Shown here: piece after piece, positions 39,401 to 48,241 of the stretch
Layout of the letters: each line of letters opens with the position of its first letter
Position numbering within the stretch: the first letter of the stretch is position 1
NCBI RefSeq assembly: GCF_015694425.1
Contig: NZ_JADQDN010000004.1
Coordinates: 186,001 to 250,000, forward strand
Length of the DNA: 64,000 nucleotides
Origin: Microvirga terrestris
GTDB taxonomy: Bacteria; Pseudomonadota; Alphaproteobacteria; Rhizobiales; Beijerinckiaceae
Direction: 5' to 3'
Program-made: the position numbers and the translations under genes
The notes under the pieces: generated by a model
Told to the model about the DNA's origin: nothing
What the model saw: the letters and a program-made list of their open reading frames with translations, nothing else
Database searches by the model: none

Positions 39401-39921
39401 AGGCTCGCTTACGCGGCACTCTGGTCCATGCCCTGCTGGAGCGCCTGCCCGCCCTGTCTCCGGAGCACCGGGCGAGCATGGCGCGATCCTACGTGAAGGC
39501 CCGCGCCCCGCGATTGGCTGCGGAGTTGCGCGAATCGATCCTGGCCCACGCGCTGGACGTTCTCGATCATCGGGACCTGAAGCCCCTGTTCGGCAACGGC
39601 TCGCGGGCGGAAGCCCCCATCGCCGGGCGTGTTCTGACGGGTGCGGGCGAACTCATGGTTTCGGGCCAGATCGACCGCCTCGCCGTGCTGGACGGCGAGG
39701 TCCTTGTGGCCGACTTCAAGACCACGGCCCGCCCGCCCCGCCCCGGCCAGCCGCCACCGCAATCTTACGTGGCGCAGCTTGCGCTCTACCGGAGGCTCTT
39801 GGCCGAGATCTATCCGGGGAGGCCAATCCGCACCTTCCTGATCTGGACCTCGGGCCCGGTGATCCACGAGCTCATGGAACCGGAGCTGGAATCGGCACTT
39901 ACCCTCATCAAAGCGGCGTGA
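36487..39921 (+). CDS. addA: Double-strand break repair helicase-nuclease AddA
   Basis: 1144-aa UvrD-type helicase plus nuclease. Walker A is SANAGAGKTKVL (about 28-39), Walker B/motif II VLIDEAQDTNPEQW (about 392), motif III FAVGDPKQSIYGFQGA, motif V MTVHGAKGLEA (about 779) and motif VI LLYVAMTRAKDRL. The C-terminal RecB-like nuclease carries QIDRLAVLDGEVLVADFKTT (about 1076). Together with AddB it unwinds and degrades blunt ends. Start overlaps the addB stop (ATGA). Full length, all motifs intact. Confidence 0.96.
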   Translation: MSTDLVIPQYTKDAQRRAANPRASAWVSANAGAGKTKVLTDRVVRLLLSGSLPGRILCLTFTKAAAANMAIRVFERLGRWVTLDEESLVAELTELEGERPTRRQVKLARTLFARAVETPGGLKIDTIHAFCERLLHLVPFEANVPARFAVLDESQTDEMLAQATSNVMADAASGNYPALAEALDIISVDAVGDALASAINAALKCKTFLHDPTGPARLRRELGLGPDETLEFIERTMLEGGLKPENWPAIAQELLGGKATDQKRAASLIAAAEAKDLPEKLENYLSVFLTDGGTPRKGSAFLTKDVSESLKDELLREQDRVCSLIDKRKAARAAERTGALFTLAAEIHARVEQAKMRLGALDFQDLIDKTLALLSRGDTAWVLYKLDRGIDHVLIDEAQDTNPEQWEILRKITEDFTAGAGAAGGRVRTLFAVGDPKQSIYGFQGAAPQEFETTRRSWSQKVREAELAFEDVSLTMSFRSGRAVLSAVDATFAVDRHFKGLSFEDKAVGTVHESARPHAPGLVELWPVETPAEEEEPEAWVLPVDEPEQQSPPVVVARRIAQAAKCWTTKGDEMGRVWKAGDILVLVRKRGAAFEAVIRALKEAGVPVAGADRLNIGEHIAVLDLVAAGRAALLPDDDLTLATALKSPLVGLNDDDLIRIAASRSEEESLHAALTRHADNGDAKAKRGCEALSAWRELVRIHGPFGFFATLLGPRGGRSLLVARLGSEAGDAIDAFLCFAHQFEMTETPSLTYFLSRFESADHTIKRDLDSVNDEVRVMTVHGAKGLEASVVVLIDGCEVLGRDPPLLQLQTKTGHKIPVWAPGKTSDSSVMMQAREILHAKGHEEHNRLLYVAMTRAKDRLVIAPYLTGKKESPQEAWCEMIRHGLVTKAGGLELDEAPYGAISVWRDGSPLARTLAAESDVPPLDPIAVPDWLTRAVAPEPEALPPIRPSSALGAADRMTRPGDGPYAPEARLRGTLVHALLERLPALSPEHRASMARSYVKARAPRLAAELRESILAHALDVLDHRDLKPLFGNGSRAEAPIAGRVLTGAGELMVSGQIDRLAVLDGEVLVADFKTTARPPRPGQPPPQSYVAQLALYRRLLAEIYPGRPIRTFLIWTSGPVIHELMEPELESALTLIKAA

Positions 39922-40022
39922 GGGCCGGTGCCCTCGCTTGATTCCAACAAGGCCGGTTCTTACCTTGGCCCTATAGCCGAGCGGCTCGTTATTGAGTCGC
40001 ATTCAACGTCAAAGGTGATGGT

Positions 40023-40343
40023 ATGGCGACCGTTAAGGTGACCGACGCAAACTTCGCGCAGGATGTCCTGCAATCCTCCGAGCCCGTCGTGGTCGATTTC
40101 TGGGCCGAGTGGTGCGGTCCCTGCCGCATGATCGGCCCGGCTCTGGAAGAGATTTCCGACGAGATGGCCGGCAAGGTGAAGATCGCCAAGCTCAACGTGG
40201 ACGAGAATCCGCAGATCTCCTCCCAGCTCGGCATCCGGTCGATCCCGGCGCTCATGCTGTTCAAGGACGGCAAGGTCGTGGCCCAGAAGGTCGGCGCCGC
40301 CCCCAAGGGTGAGCTCTCCCGCTGGATCCAGGCTTCGGCCTGA
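40023..40343 (+). CDS. trxA: Thioredoxin
   Basis: 106-aa cytoplasmic thiol-disulfide reductant. The active site is WCGPC with redox Cys31 and Cys34; the cis-Pro loop is [13 protein letters not shown]. Length and sequence are those of a standard Trx1. Follows addA by 101 bp and has its own terminator. The addA-trxA order is conserved in Rhizobiales, with folC usually nearby, as here. Confidence 0.97.
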   Translation: MATVKVTDANFAQDVLQSSEPVVVDFWAEWCGPCRMIGPALEEISDEMAGKVKIAKLNVDENPQISSQLGIRSIPALMLFKDGKVVAQKVGAAPKGELSRWIQASA

Positions 40344-40369
40344 TTGGTTGAGACGATCTGAGATGAAGG

Positions 40370-40396
40370 AAGGGGCCGAAAGGCCCCTTTTCTTTT
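40370..40396 (+). terminator. Intrinsic terminator of trxA
   Basis: Stem AAGGGGCC (40370-40377) and GGCCCCTT (40382-40389) with a GAAA tetraloop, followed by TTCTTTT. Twenty-six bp after the stop codon. A stable and typical terminator. Confidence 0.88.
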
Positions 40397-40403
40397 GATT
40401 ATC

Positions 40404-40437
40404 GTCATCCCGGATAGCGAAACCGATCCGGGATGAC
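40404..40437. repeat. Intergenic palindromic repeat, GTCATCCCGG family, copy 2
   Basis: GTCATCCCGGAT (40404-40415) and ATCCGGGATGAC (40426-40437) form a perfect 12-bp stem with a 10-nt loop. A near copy is found at 62838-62871 (27 of 34 positions equal by eye), and longer relatives at 16652-16696 and 46191-46290. Typical of dispersed palindromes in Rhizobiales genomes; probably not a gene feature. Confidence 0.75.
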
Positions 40438-40526
40438 CCTCTTGGGCTTATTCCGACAGCGTTCCGTTCTCATCAGCGCTTGCCCCACTCTTGCTACAAT
40501 GTCTCCCGATAAGGCCAAGCTAGGCC

Positions 40527-40857
40527 ATGGCGGGAGGGCGTTCTGGAACACGCGTCGTACACAAGAACCGTACGGCGTTGGACGACGTGTATCCCCCTGC
40601 CGCATGTCGGAACGTACGGAATCATTGTCTCGTCGGTCGTCCATGCTCTCCTGCTTCTGATCTTCGCACGGCCTTTCGATTATCCGCGCCCTCCCCTCCA
40701 GGAAGGTCTTGCGGTCGAGGTCTGGACGCCTGAGCAGGTCGAGGCCCTTACCAACCCCGCCGGGAGCAGCGATCAGACCCCTGCTCGGCTAGGCACCACG
40801 ATCCGCGCAACTAGGATTCTATCGGGGGACGCTCTCGCTCACCCGCTCAGCCGAAAG
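40527..40857 (+). pseudogene. Frameshifted 5' part of the DUF930 gene
   Basis: ATG at 40527 opens a frame (MAGGRSGTRV...ALDDVYP) that runs into a CCCCC tract at 40593-40597. Removing one C joins it to the frame of the downstream DUF930 gene, giving DVYPLPHVGTYGIIVSSVVH, a membrane anchor (about ALLLLIFARPF) and a Pro-rich linker (VEVWTPEQVEAL). This is the expected N-terminus of the family, and no ATG, GTG or TTG exists in the downstream frame for it. So the gene carries a +1 frameshift, from real decay, slippage or a sequence error. It is not recoverable from the 40858 ATG alone. Confidence 0.65.
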
Positions 40858-41193
40858 ATGCGGGGAATGCTGCCGCTGTTCGAGGAAGACACCCGGCTGG
40901 AGCAGCTTTGCGGCCTGGAGGCGATGGCTCAGATCGCGGCCTCACTCAAGCAGTTTCACCCGGACCGGATCGTCGCCTATGCGAAGGCGGATGTGAGGAT
41001 CGACAACAACAGGCTCGTGGCCGAAGGAGCAGCGTTTCGCAGCGATCGACGATGGTATGGCCTGACCTTCAACTGTGGCTTCAGCAGGGACCGTCAGGCC
41101 GTGCAGGATTTCGCGTTCACTGTTACAAAGGCAATCCCGAAGCGCCTCTGGGAGCAGTACAACCTGCCTGATCCGATTTTGGATAATGATTAG
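40858..41193 (+). CDS. DUF930 domain protein (C-terminal domain frame)
   Basis: 111-aa open frame covering most of a DUF930 domain: LEQLCGLEAMAQIA, then PDRIVAYAKADV, VAEGAAFRSDRRWYGLTF and AIPKRLWEQYNLP, with the two conserved Cys (LCGL and FNCGF). DUF930 proteins usually have an N-terminal membrane anchor, a Pro-rich spacer and this periplasmic domain; the function is unknown. The same frame continues upstream with the anchor but has no usual start, and a single-base frameshift is likely at 40593-40597. Convergent with folC (12-bp gap). Confidence 0.7.
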   Translation: MRGMLPLFEEDTRLEQLCGLEAMAQIAASLKQFHPDRIVAYAKADVRIDNNRLVAEGAAFRSDRRWYGLTFNCGFSRDRQAVQDFAFTVTKAIPKRLWEQYNLPDPILDND

Positions 41194-41205
41194 CTGGATC
41201 CAGCC

Positions 41206-42549
41206 CTATTCCGGCAGTGTCCCGTTCGCCGCCAGCACCTCGCCGGCGAGATAGAGCGAGCCGCAGATCAGCACGCGGGGCGGGCGGTCCCAGACGTAGT
41301 TGTGGAGCGCCGCGAGGGCGGATTCGACGCTGGACGCAATCGATGTCGTGAGGCCCACGCTTGCCGCGATGGAGGCAACCTCCTCGGCTGGGCGCGCGGC
41401 GATCTGGCCGGAAATTGGCACGGCGATCACCTCCCGGGCCAGCCCCGAAAAGTTCTTGAAGAAGGCCTGGGCATCCTTGGTGCCGAGCATGCCGGCGATC
41501 AGCACGAGCGGCGCGTCGGAGCGTTCGCTCTGGTCGGCCATGGCGGCGGCGAGCACCCGGCCGCCATCCTGGTTATGTCCGCCGTCGAGCCAGATCTCGC
41601 AATCCTTGGGCGCGATCTCCGGCAGGCGGCCTCGATTGAGGCGCTGCAGGCGGCCGGGCCAGTCGGCGCGGGTGAGGCCCGCCTCGAAGGCCGCAGTCTC
41701 GAAGCCCTCGAAGCCGGCAGCGCGCAGGGCGGCAATGGCCGTGCCGGCATTGATGAACTGGTGGCGGCCGATGAGTTTCGGGCGCGGCAGGTCCAAGAGG
41801 CCCTTCTCGTCCTGATAGACGAGGCGGCCGCCCTCCTCATGCACGGAAAAATCCTGCTGGCCGACGAGGATTGGCGAGGCGCCGATGCGCTCGGCTGCAT
41901 CGCGCAGGGTCCGGTCGGCCTCCTGGTAATCCTGCGGCGCGATCACCGCCGGACAGCCGCGCTTGAAGATGCCGGCCTTCTCTCCGGCAATCGCCGTCAG
42001 CGTCGTGCCGAGATAGTCCGCGTGGTCGTGGCCGATGGACGTCACGACGGCCGCGGCCGGCCTGTCGATGACGTTGGTGGCATCGAAGCGCCCCCCTAAG
42101 CCCACTTCGAGCAGCAGCACGTCGGCGGGCTCCTCGGAGAAGATCAGCAGGGCCGCGGCGGTCGTGATCTCGAACACGGTGATGGGCTCGCCCGCATTCA
42201 CCGCCTCGCAGCGGCGGAAGGCTTCCACGAGCCGGTCCTCGGTGACGTACTGCCCACCGCCGATGCGCCCGATCCGGATGCGCTCATGGAAGCGCACGAG
42301 ATGGGGCGAGGTATGGACATGGACGGCAAGCCCAGCGCTCTCCAGGATCGCCCGCATGAACGCGATGGTCGAGCCCTTGCCGTTGGTGCCCGCCACATGG
42401 ATCACCGGCGGCATGCGGCGCTCAGGATGTCCGAGACGGGCGAGCAGCCGCTGGATGCGTCCGAGCGAGAGGTCGATGGCCTTGGGATGCAGGGCGAGAA
42501 AGCGCCCGATCAGCGCATCGGAGGATTCATACGCACCGCTCACACCCAT
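41206..42549 (-). CDS. folC: Bifunctional folylpolyglutamate/dihydrofolate synthase
   Basis: 447-aa ATP-dependent Mur-ligase-family enzyme adding glutamate to dihydropteroate and to folates. The P-loop is IHVAGTNGKGSTIAFM (about 48-63), followed by TSPHLVRFHERIRI, LLEVGLGGRFDATNV, TSIGHDHADYLG and WLDGGHNQDG in the C-terminal domain. ATG 42549 with GAGGAAG 6 nt upstream is preferred over a TTG two codons earlier. Single gene; usually linked to accD and trp genes, as here with two small genes between. Confidence 0.95.
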   Translation of the reverse strand: MGVSGAYESSDALIGRFLALHPKAIDLSLGRIQRLLARLGHPERRMPPVIHVAGTNGKGSTIAFMRAILESAGLAVHVHTSPHLVRFHERIRIGRIGGGQYVTEDRLVEAFRRCEAVNAGEPITVFEITTAAALLIFSEEPADVLLLEVGLGGRFDATNVIDRPAAAVVTSIGHDHADYLGTTLTAIAGEKAGIFKRGCPAVIAPQDYQEADRTLRDAAERIGASPILVGQQDFSVHEEGGRLVYQDEKGLLDLPRPKLIGRHQFINAGTAIAALRAAGFEGFETAAFEAGLTRADWPGRLQRLNRGRLPEIAPKDCEIWLDGGHNQDGGRVLAAAMADQSERSDAPLVLIAGMLGTKDAQAFFKNFSGLAREVIAVPISGQIAARPAEEVASIAASVGLTTSIASSVESALAALHNYVWDRPPRVLICGSLYLAGEVLAANGTLPE

Positions 42550-42714
42550 GGCCAACTTCCTCGTTCCCTTCAGGACGCCGGGACTACCACTTGCTGCTGT
42601 CGAGGGAAAGAGAGCCTGGAAGGCGGTACATCCGCGCGCTCCCCGGCCCTTAAGGACATGGCCACGCCTGAATGAAGGAGATGGAGACTAGGATTGCACG
42701 GTCACCCGGACCTG

Positions 42715-42978
42715 CTAACGGCTTTGCGTTGTTCGTAGCTTCTGGCGCTGTTCGACATAGACCGCGCGATCATTGCTCGTATCAGTGTCATTTGAGGCTC
42801 GCCTGTAGATCAGAACCGCAACGGCGAGTGCGAGCAAGCTCCCTGCGAACGGCATGCTCAGAAGCGCAATGGCAACACCATAGGGCCACAGCAGGGCGCA
42901 GCTTATGAGACCGCCAATCAAAGCGGCTGCCGAGTAAGCGATTACCATGCCACAGGTCTTCCTAGGGATTGCCTCCAT
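42715..42978 (-). CDS. Small two-TM membrane protein, unknown
   Basis: 87-aa predicted inner-membrane protein. Two hydrophobic stretches (about 10-30, MVIAYSAAALIGGLISCALL, and 34-58, GVAIALLSMPFAGSLLALAVAV) are separated by a WPYG turn, then a basic/polar tail (YRRASNDTD). No family recognised. It stands alone between folC and the second RTX gene, with only a weak ribosome site before its ATG. Plausible gene from the membrane pattern, but not certain. Confidence 0.5.
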   Translation of the reverse strand: MEAIPRKTCGMVIAYSAAALIGGLISCALLWPYGVAIALLSMPFAGSLLALAVAVLIYRRASNDTDTSNDRAVYVEQRQKLRTTQSR

Positions 42979-43088
42979 AGGAGTATAGCGCGATTTCCAC
43001 GGCTTCCACCCAGCCGAACTGTCGCGGGGTCAGGGCATGCCGTCGGTCTTGCATGAACAGAGAACAGGGCGCTCGCGCATATCAGACC

Positions 43089-43120
43089 AAAAAAGAAGCG
43101 CCTCCCGAAGGCCGGCGCTT
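43089..43120 (-). terminator. Intrinsic terminator downstream of the second RTX gene
   Basis: Stem AAGCGCC (43096-43102) and GGCGCTT (43114-43120) with an 11-nt loop that itself has a CCGAAGG turn; on the minus strand CTTTTTT follows. It is the first terminator-like structure after the RTX gene stop, 158 bp away. The remaining 42979-43277 gap shows nothing else. Confidence 0.65.
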
Positions 43121-43277
43121 AGGTTCGATCCGTAGGGGCAACCTTGGATCGGGCCATCTGGATAGCCTGCCATCGTCGTTTCGGCCAGAACCTGGGAGCG
43201 GCTCTTTGGAGACGCGCCTGCTCCCGTCGGGGTAAGGCGCCAGAGTAACCTTGACCGTACTTCGGCTCACCGGCCGC

Positions 43278-44069
43278 TTAGAGAATGAAGTAGCCCTTGG
43301 AGAGGATGGAGACACCCTTCACATAGATTGCAAAATCCGCGCTTCCATCGCCATTCACATCCCCACTCACAACGGAACCGCCCGAGACCTTGTCGTAGCG
43401 CAGCTCGCCGGCTTTCTCTTGAAAGCCGTTCTTACCGATGAACGTGAAGGCTTGGTTGCCGCCCAGACCTGTCTTGGCATCGATGGCCTTCAGGTCGATC
43501 TTGTCCTTTTGCTTGGCAGAGAAGTCATAGATCGTGTCGCGGCCACTCGAGGCCACAGTGCTTTCTTTGACTTTTTTGAAGACGAAAGTATCGGCTCCGG
43601 TGCCACCATAAAGCCGGTCCGCTCCCACGCGTCCGTACAGCACATCATTGCCGCCAAAGCCTTCCAGCTTGTCCCCGACATACTTGTTCAACATGTAGAG
43701 GCCATTGCCGCCCGTGATCTTATCGTTCCCGGACAGGATTTTCTTCAAGAGATCGAAGTCATCGGATCTGATCGAGGTTTTGCCTGCCGCAACGAATGAA
43801 GCCGCCGGAACGCTGATCCCTTTCACCGTGAGGCTGGTTTTGCCGCTCTGGATTCCACCGAAGCTTTCCACGATTCCGCCGCTCAGGGTGCCGGATGCAT
43901 CGTAGACGAAGCCCGTGCCTCTGAACTCATCACGGTACGTGGTGCCAGTCCCATAGGTCACTGAAAACAAGCTTGAGGTCTGCTGATAGGGATTGGCCTG
44001 CAGCATCCCCGAGAATCTGACATTCCTCAGGTCAAAGCCAAGAGCGCTGTAAGACGTAATCGTTGCCAT
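43278..44069 (-). CDS. Small RTX-type calcium-binding protein
   Basis: 263-aa predicted extracellular protein with a serralysin-like C-terminal layout. Residues 1-105 are a beta-rich region without a known domain. RTX-like repeats follow near 112-165 (GGNGLYML, GGNDVLYGRVGADRLYGG, TGADTFVF). The tail has a M10_C-type motif, DTIYDFSAKQKDKIDLKAID, an EF-hand-like DVNGDGSADFAI and the end VSILSKGYFIL, a likely type I secretion signal. AAGGGGG lies 6 nt before the ATG. No protease domain and no transporter nearby. Distinct from the 1124-aa RTX protein in this window but probably using the same exporter class. Confidence 0.82.
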   Translation of the reverse strand: MATITSYSALGFDLRNVRFSGMLQANPYQQTSSLFSVTYGTGTTYRDEFRGTGFVYDASGTLSGGIVESFGGIQSGKTSLTVKGISVPAASFVAAGKTSIRSDDFDLLKKILSGNDKITGGNGLYMLNKYVGDKLEGFGGNDVLYGRVGADRLYGGTGADTFVFKKVKESTVASSGRDTIYDFSAKQKDKIDLKAIDAKTGLGGNQAFTFIGKNGFQEKAGELRYDKVSGGSVVSGDVNGDGSADFAIYVKGVSILSKGYFIL

Positions 44070-44315
44070 CGATGCCCCCTTCTATGAGGACGCATCTATT
44101 AAGCCCCAGGGTCTGTGAGCAAGAGCACAGATGTCGCACGAAAGTATGACTATGAGTCCGCTGGCCTTCCTGCACTGCCGGCAGGTGCCGTATCGCCCCC
44201 CAAAGGGCCTGAGCAGTTCCTGGCCGGATCACGCGACCCGACCATTCTCAAGGTTTGGTGCCGCTTCGGACGGCTGTTCACGTCAGAGGCGTCGACTTCA
44301 TGCGACAATAAAAAC

Positions 44316-45209
44316 TTACTCGGCAGCGACCGCAATGGCCGTCGTGCCGGGTGACGCCACCGGGGCCTTGGTGAAGAGACGCGACAGGCGGGCCACGGTC
44401 GATTTCAGGTCGTGGCGATGCACGACCGCATCCACCATGCCGTGTTCCTTCAGGTACTCGGCGCGCTGGAAGCCGTCGGGAAGCTTTTCGCGGATGGTCT
44501 GCTCGATCACGCGCGGACCGGCAAAGCCGATGAGCGCGCCGGGCTCGGCGAGATGCACGTCGCCGAGCATGGCATAGGACGCCGTCACGCCGCCGGTGGT
44601 CGGGTTCGTGAGCACAACGATGTAGGGCAGCTTCGCATCGCGCAGGCGGCGGATCGCCACCGTGGTGCGGGGCATCTGCATGAGCGAGAGGATGCCCTCC
44701 TGCATGCGCGCGCCGCCGGAGCCGGCGAAGAGCACGTAAGAGGTCTTCTTCTCAAGCGCCGTCTCGGCGCCCTTGATGAAAGCCTCGCCGGCCGCCATGC
44801 CGAGCGAGCCCCCCATGAAGCCGAAATCCTGCACCGCGAGGGTCATCGGCAGGTCGTCGACCCGGCCGAAGCCGACCTTGAACGCATCCTGCTGGCCGGT
44901 CTTGGTGCGGGCGTCCTTAAGACGGTCGATGTACTTCTTCTCATCGCGGAACTTGAGGGGATCAACAGCCACTTCGGGCAGCGCCACGTCGAGCCAGGTC
45001 GCGCCGTCGAACATGAGCTGGAGCCGCTGGGTGGCGGAGATGCGCATGTGGTGGTTGGAGCCGGGGATCACCCACTGGTTCGCCTCCACGTCCTTGTGGA
45101 ACACCACCTGGCCCGTCTCCGGGCACTTGATCCAGAGATTGTCCGGCGTCTCGCGCTTGTTGAAGAGCGTCTTGATCTTCGGACGGACGACTTCGGAAAT
45201 CCAGTTCAT
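44316..45209 (-). CDS. accD: Acetyl-CoA carboxylase carboxyltransferase subunit beta
   Basis: 297-aa subunit of acetyl-CoA carboxylase, forming malonyl-CoA with AccA. The carboxyltransferase core is clear: [36 protein letters not shown] sequence, SGGARMQEG, and [18 protein letters not shown]. The N-terminal zinc ribbon is degenerate: Cys29 remains, but Thr32, Ile48 and Ser51 occupy the other three Cys positions. This loss is usual in alphaproteobacteria. Downstream of trpA on the same strand, an order conserved in the group (trpA-accD-folC). Confidence 0.95.
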   Translation of the reverse strand: MNWISEVVRPKIKTLFNKRETPDNLWIKCPETGQVVFHKDVEANQWVIPGSNHHMRISATQRLQLMFDGATWLDVALPEVAVDPLKFRDEKKYIDRLKDARTKTGQQDAFKVGFGRVDDLPMTLAVQDFGFMGGSLGMAAGEAFIKGAETALEKKTSYVLFAGSGGARMQEGILSLMQMPRTTVAIRRLRDAKLPYIVVLTNPTTGGVTASYAMLGDVHLAEPGALIGFAGPRVIEQTIREKLPDGFQRAEYLKEHGMVDAVVHRHDLKSTVARLSRLFTKAPVASPGTTAIAVAAE

Positions 45210-45311
45210 CGCTTCAATCCTCTCGCCACGGACGGGGCTTGCCCGGCCATCCCTGCGAACCCCGCCGGAGGCGTGGCTGCCTGCACAACGGCAGGACGTG
45301 CTCAGTATGTA

Positions 45312-46151
45312 TTAGGCTGCGGCGCGTTTTGCCACCGAGCGCACGCCCTCGCTCAATTCCTTCACCAGCTTCGTGACCGCCTCAATGGTGCCTGCCGTTG
45401 CGCCATCCTCGGCATCGAGAGTGCCCTTCAGGGCATCGATGAGGGCCGAGCCCACCACGACGCCATCGGCGCCTTGGGCCACTGCGGCTGCATGCGCGCC
45501 GCTCTTGACGCCGAAGCCCACCACCACCGGCAGGGGTGTGTGGCGCTTGATCCGCTCCACGGCCGAGGCGACCTTGCCGAAATCCGGGGTCGCGGCGCCT
45601 GTGATGCCGGTGATCGACACGTAATAGACGAAGCCCGCCGTGTTGGTGAGCACGGCCGGCAGGCGCTTGTCGTCCGTGGTCGGTGTGGCGAGGCGGATGA
45701 AGGCGAGACCGGCCTTGAGGGCCGGCAGGCACAGCTCATCGTCCTCTTCCGGCGGCAGGTCGACGACGATCAGGCCGTCGACGCCGGCCTCTTTCGCGTC
45801 GGTGAGGAAACGGTCGACGCCGTAGACATAGATCGGGTTGAAATAGCCCATGAGGATCACGGGCGTGTCCTGGTCATCCGCCCGGAAGCGGCGGATGAGA
45901 TCCAGGGTCTTGACCGTATCCTGCCCGACTTTCAGCGCCCGCAGCCCCGCCGCCTGGATCGCCGGGCCGTCGGCCATCGGATCGGTGAACGGCAGTCCGA
46001 ACTCGACGATGTCGGCCCCGGCCTTGGGCAGGCTCTTGAGGATCGCAAGCGAGGTCTCGGGATCTGGGTCGCCGGCCATCACATAGGTGACGAGAGCGGC
46101 GCGGCCTTCAGCGCGGCACTTCTGGAAACGGGCTTCGATGCGTTGGGTCAT
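45312..46151 (-). CDS. trpA: Tryptophan synthase alpha subunit
   Basis: 279-aa TIM barrel cleaving indole-3-glycerol phosphate to indole. Motifs: [29 protein letters not shown] (catalytic Glu and Asp), [23 protein letters not shown], and [10 protein letters not shown] near the phosphate site. Start placed at [10 protein letters not shown], matching homologues; a Met six codons upstream (46169) is possible. It should be co-transcribed with trpB, but a 100-bp palindromic repeat lies between them. Confidence 0.96.
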   Translation of the reverse strand: MTQRIEARFQKCRAEGRAALVTYVMAGDPDPETSLAILKSLPKAGADIVEFGLPFTDPMADGPAIQAAGLRALKVGQDTVKTLDLIRRFRADDQDTPVILMGYFNPIYVYGVDRFLTDAKEAGVDGLIVVDLPPEEDDELCLPALKAGLAFIRLATPTTDDKRLPAVLTNTAGFVYYVSITGITGAATPDFGKVASAVERIKRHTPLPVVVGFGVKSGAHAAAVAQGADGVVVGSALIDALKGTLDAEDGATAGTIEAVTKLVKELSEGVRSVAKRAAA

Positions 46152-46190
46152 GGGCTGCGTCTTTAACATGAGACATTCAGAATGAACACG

Positions 46191-46290
46191 CGTGTCATTC
46201 CGGGCCGGAGCGGAGGGGAAGGGAATCCACTCACCCGCTCGGCATCATGGATCCCCTTCCCGGCCCTTGCGGGCCGCCGGGGATGACACG
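46191..46290. repeat. Intergenic palindromic repeat inside the trpB-trpA gap, copy 3
   Basis: Outer arms CGTGTCAT (46191-46198) and ATGACACG (46283-46290), with TTCCGGGCCGG/CCGGGGATGA and GGGGAAGGGAATCC/GGATCCCCTTCC pairings inside, giving a long hairpin of about 100 bp. It occupies nearly the whole gap between two genes of one operon and belongs to the same family as 16652-16696 and 40404-40437. It may affect trpA mRNA folding or stability. Confidence 0.65.
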
Positions 46291-46294
46291 GGGG

Positions 46295-47515
<1,221 letters not shown>

Positions 47516-47571
47516 GGCCTGTCCTGCCTTCAGATTGAAAGACACGCCCAGATGAGGACGCGCCACTGATG

Positions 47572-48231
47572 TTAGTGACGGGCAGCAGCGAATGCTGTCC
47601 GGGCGGCCCTGATGAAGGCCTCGATCCTGGCCGGATCCTTGAGACCCGGTCCGCTTTCCACCCCGGACGAGACATCGACGGCCTGCGGCTTCGTGAGCCG
47701 GATCGCCTCCGCCACATTGTCGGGGTTGAGGCCTCCTGACAGCATGAAGGAAACCTTGCGGTCAAGCCCGTTCAGCAGCTGCCAGTCGAAGGAGACGCCA
47801 TTGCCGCCGGGGAGCGCGCCTGCGGTGCGGGGCGGCTTGGCATCGAGCAGGATGTGGTCGGCGCCGGCATAAGGGGAGAGAGCCTGGAGATCGGACGGCT
47901 CCGCAATGCCCAGCGCCTTCATCACCGGCCGCTTGAAAATCGAGCGGATCTCGGCGACGCGCTCGGGCGTCTCGCTTCCATGCAGCTGGATCAGGTCGGG
48001 ATTGATGGCCTCGACAGCCTGGGCGAGTTCCTCATCGCTTGGATCGAGCAGAAGCACGACGCGCTGGGTGCGGCCCCGGGCCTGCAGGGAGAGCTTGTGG
48101 CCGAGGCTGAGGCTGACGTGGCGGGGGCTCTTGGGAATACGCACGAAGCCGACCATGTCCGCGCCTGCGCTCAGGGCGGCATCGAGGGTTTCGGGCGTGG
48201 AGAGCCCGCAGATTTTCACCAAGTTATCCAT
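47572..48231 (-). CDS. trpF: Phosphoribosylanthranilate isomerase
   Basis: 219-aa TIM-barrel enzyme of tryptophan synthesis. N-terminal [16 protein letters not shown] carries the catalytic Cys; then [29 protein letters not shown], and the phosphate-binding [13 protein letters not shown], ending with [16 protein letters not shown] containing the catalytic Asp. First trp gene of a trpF-trpB-trpA set; 10 nt downstream of the ornithine-cyclodeaminase-like gene, so possibly part of one longer transcript. Confidence 0.95.
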   Translation of the reverse strand: MDNLVKICGLSTPETLDAALSAGADMVGFVRIPKSPRHVSLSLGHKLSLQARGRTQRVVLLLDPSDEELAQAVEAINPDLIQLHGSETPERVAEIRSIFKRPVMKALGIAEPSDLQALSPYAGADHILLDAKPPRTAGALPGGNGVSFDWQLLNGLDRKVSFMLSGGLNPDNVAEAIRLTKPQAVDVSSGVESGPGLKDPARIEAFIRAARTAFAAARH

Positions 48232-48241
48232 AGGAGGTAGT

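Noticed and set aside
41193-41204. 12-bp palindrome GCTGGATCCAGC between the DUF930 gene and folC
   Set aside because: Lies at the meeting point of two convergent stops; no T-run, no second copy noticed. Probably chance.
43053-43235. Short frame in the gap after the second RTX gene
   Set aside because: Overlaps the intrinsic terminator and has no ribosome site or family signal.
44412-46166. 584-codon plus-strand frame across accD and trpA
   Set aside because: Opposite strand to two certain genes, low-complexity composition, no start signal.
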